Below are positions 40,848-41,926 of a DNA stretch of 41,926 nucleotides, piece by piece; the stretch's first letter is position 1; each line of letters begins with the position of its first letter. The notes under the pieces are model-generated. The model had not been told where the DNA came from. It worked only from the letters and a program-made list of their open reading frames with translations, and searched no databases. The translations under genes and the position numbers were made by a program. Source of the DNA: Deltaproteobacteria bacterium (GTDB taxonomy: Bacteria; UBA10199; SPLOWO2-01-44-7); the NCBI GenBank assembly GCA_030648035.1, contig JAUSII010000059.1:1-41926 (forward strand). The letters are read 5' to 3'.

Positions 40848-41711
40848 CCACAGGTGGTTTCTCAACCGATGATACAGCCGCCTCAACAAATAGGCGATTT
40901 CCAGAATTAAAATAGGAAAGGGATTGCCCAGGGTGTGACGAATATGCTTTTTGTGTTTTTTAAGCAGATAAAAATTGTTTTTCCAAATCCAGAGTTCCTT
41001 CTGCCAATCTGACAAAAGGTGCGTCCCGCCGGAATGGATTGGCAAATTTAAAATGATCACATGGGGGCAAAATACGATGCGAAAACCCTTTTCATGGGCA
41101 CTCATATAAAAATCGGTCTCTTCCCGCCAACAGTAACCTTTAACAAACCCAACGTAGCTCTCGTCAAACTGGACCGCCTCAAAAATAGAACGCCTGATCA
41201 GCGAACTGGTCTGAAGAAACGGCGCCGGAATATCCCTGTCACCGGCCTGCTCACACCGGAATTCCATAAAAAACAGGTCAAAATGTTTTCCTTTTGTATG
41301 GCGGGCTCTCTCTATCGCCTCTTCAACCGTCTCTTCCGACCTCAAATAAATTTTCCTCCCCCCGATAATATCGGCATCATCAACTCTTTGATGATCCAGC
41401 AAAATTTTAAAATGATCCGAAGACAAAATGGCATCATCTTCCCCAAAAAAAATAAAGTCCCCCCTCGCCAATTGTACTCCCCTGTTTTTGGCCACGGTCA
41501 GCCCCAGGCGTTGATGGTTTTGAAAAAGAATCAGACGGGTATCCCCACGCACCAGATTCTGATTGTTTGTGCAGTGCCTCTCTTCATTGGAATCATCGAC
41601 AAGAATCACCTCCAGAAGATCAGACTGTGACAGATAGGAAGGGAGCACCCTGGCCAGAATTTCAGACCGATTGAATGTGGGGATGATGACGGAGATCATT
41701 CGAAAATTCAT
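40818..41711 (-). CDS. GT2 glycosyltransferase, inverted
   Basis: A 297-residue GT-A enzyme. MISVIIPTFNRSEILARVL, VILVDDSNEER, GLTVAKNRGVQLARGDFIFF and the metal-binding GEDDAIL site are present. FDESYVGFVKGYCWREETDF is typical of rhamnosyl-type and general GT2 enzymes, with a membrane-like helix near the C-terminus. The ATG at 41711 and a second ATG at 41699 are both possible, with no clear ribosome site for either. It is convergent with the GT39-like gene. Upstream lies the palindromic element. Confidence 0.88.
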   Translation of the reverse strand: MNFRMISVIIPTFNRSEILARVLPSYLSQSDLLEVILVDDSNEERHCTNNQNLVRGDTRLILFQNHQRLGLTVAKNRGVQLARGDFIFFGEDDAILSSDHFKILLDHQRVDDADIIGGRKIYLRSEETVEEAIERARHTKGKHFDLFFMEFRCEQAGDRDIPAPFLQTSSLIRRSIFEAVQFDESYVGFVKGYCWREETDFYMSAHEKGFRIVFCPHVIILNLPIHSGGTHLLSDWQKELWIWKNNFYLLKKHKKHIRHTLGNPFPILILEIAYLLRRLYHRLRNHLWSVLCRGQKK

Positions 41712-41750
41712 AACGCAATTTTGAGGCGCCTTCAAGTGGAATGCCACCGA

Positions 41751-41915
41751 CAAAATCTGGAAGCGTGGAAAAAAGGGTATTCGGGGACGCACCTCATTTT
41801 GGGTCGGACCCAAAATGGGTGCTCCGGTCTCGGCAATTTTGGCTTTATATCCCGTTTGTAAAATTGCCTCCGACAGGCCGCCTCATACCACTTTTTTCCA
41901 CGCTTCCAGCTTTTG
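41751..41915. repeat. Nested palindromic element (MITE- or REP/RAYT-like)
   Basis: The outer arms are a perfect 19 bp inverted repeat CTGGAAGCGTGGAAAAAAG (41757-41775 against 41891-41909), extending with few mismatches to about 30 bp. Inside lie two hairpins: CATTTTGGGTC/GACCCAAAATG (11 bp arms, 41795-41817, extended by GCACC/GGTGC) and GGCAATTTT/AAAATTGCC (9 bp arms, 41832-41868). No gene or transposase is visible inside. The rest of 41712-41926 holds nothing else recognisable. The element could be a non-autonomous transposable element, a REP-like sequence or a transcription-blocking structure; the class is uncertain. Confidence 0.7.
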
Positions 41916-41926
41916 AGCACGTGTCT

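Noticed and set aside
41732-41920. Minus-strand 62-codon open frame at the right edge
   Set aside because: It lies almost wholly within the palindromic element, and its sequence is explained by the inverted repeats.
1-41926. CRISPR array, rRNA operon, prophage or IS transposase
   Set aside because: No regularly spaced direct repeats, rRNA sequence, phage structural genes or transposase motifs were found on either strand.

Overview
The window reads as chromosomal DNA from a Gram-negative bacterium. The signs are a signal-peptide-bearing outer-membrane barrel protein, a SPOR-type envelope protein, and undecaprenyl-phosphate-dependent surface-polysaccharide enzymes. Base composition is intermediate with many A and T runs. 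The gene style (secretion-type AAA ATPase, sensor-less kinase and outer-membrane barrel beside a sugar transferase) suggests a Deltaproteobacteria-like or candidate-phylum lineage. I cannot place it more precisely and hold that only loosely.

Region 1 (1-3653, minus strand) is a tight four-gene operon: a UPF0489 (arginase-fold) protein fused to TPR repeats, a PqqD-like peptide-binding protein, a radical SAM protein with a cut-down SPASM tail, and a second radical SAM/SPASM protein that runs off the left edge. This is the set of parts expected for radical-SAM modification of a ribosomal peptide, possibly with arginine-to-ornithine conversion, and is the best candidate here for an undescribed system. 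No convincing precursor peptide is visible inside the window.

Region 2 (3654-4648, plus strand) holds a fossil in which the last part of a NodU-type carbamoyltransferase is joined in frame to the end of an SxtJ-like protein, followed by an intact GT2 glycosyltransferase.

Region 3 (4636-10797, minus strand) is a likely operon read in the order sugar-phosphate transferase, outer-membrane barrel protein, soluble histidine kinase, single-domain response regulator, ExeA-type AAA ATPase, degenerate HD-GYP-like protein, SPOR-domain membrane protein. It looks like an initiating transferase tied to a regulatory and envelope module.

Region 4 (10799-41711) is a large surface-polysaccharide locus. It contains three methyltransferases, six GT4 and three GT2 glycosyltransferases, four GT39-like membrane glycosyltransferases (two in tandem), a Wzy-like polymerase, a Wzx-like flippase, a nucleotide-sugar dehydrogenase, UDP-GlcNAc 2-epimerase (WecB), four SDR sugar epimerase/reductase genes, an alpha/alpha-toroid protein, and a translationally coupled pair of radical SAM enzymes (one B12-binding, one SPASM). 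The flippase, polymerase and initiating transferase together suggest a Wzx/Wzy-type pathway; no Wzz, Wza or tyrosine-kinase export gene is present. Genes are mostly coupled by short overlaps. Several one- or two-gene segments are inverted, and all five convergent pairs in the window overlap at their 3' ends.

The right edge (41712-41926) has no gene but carries a nested palindromic element of about 165 bp, resembling a MITE or REP/RAYT-type element.
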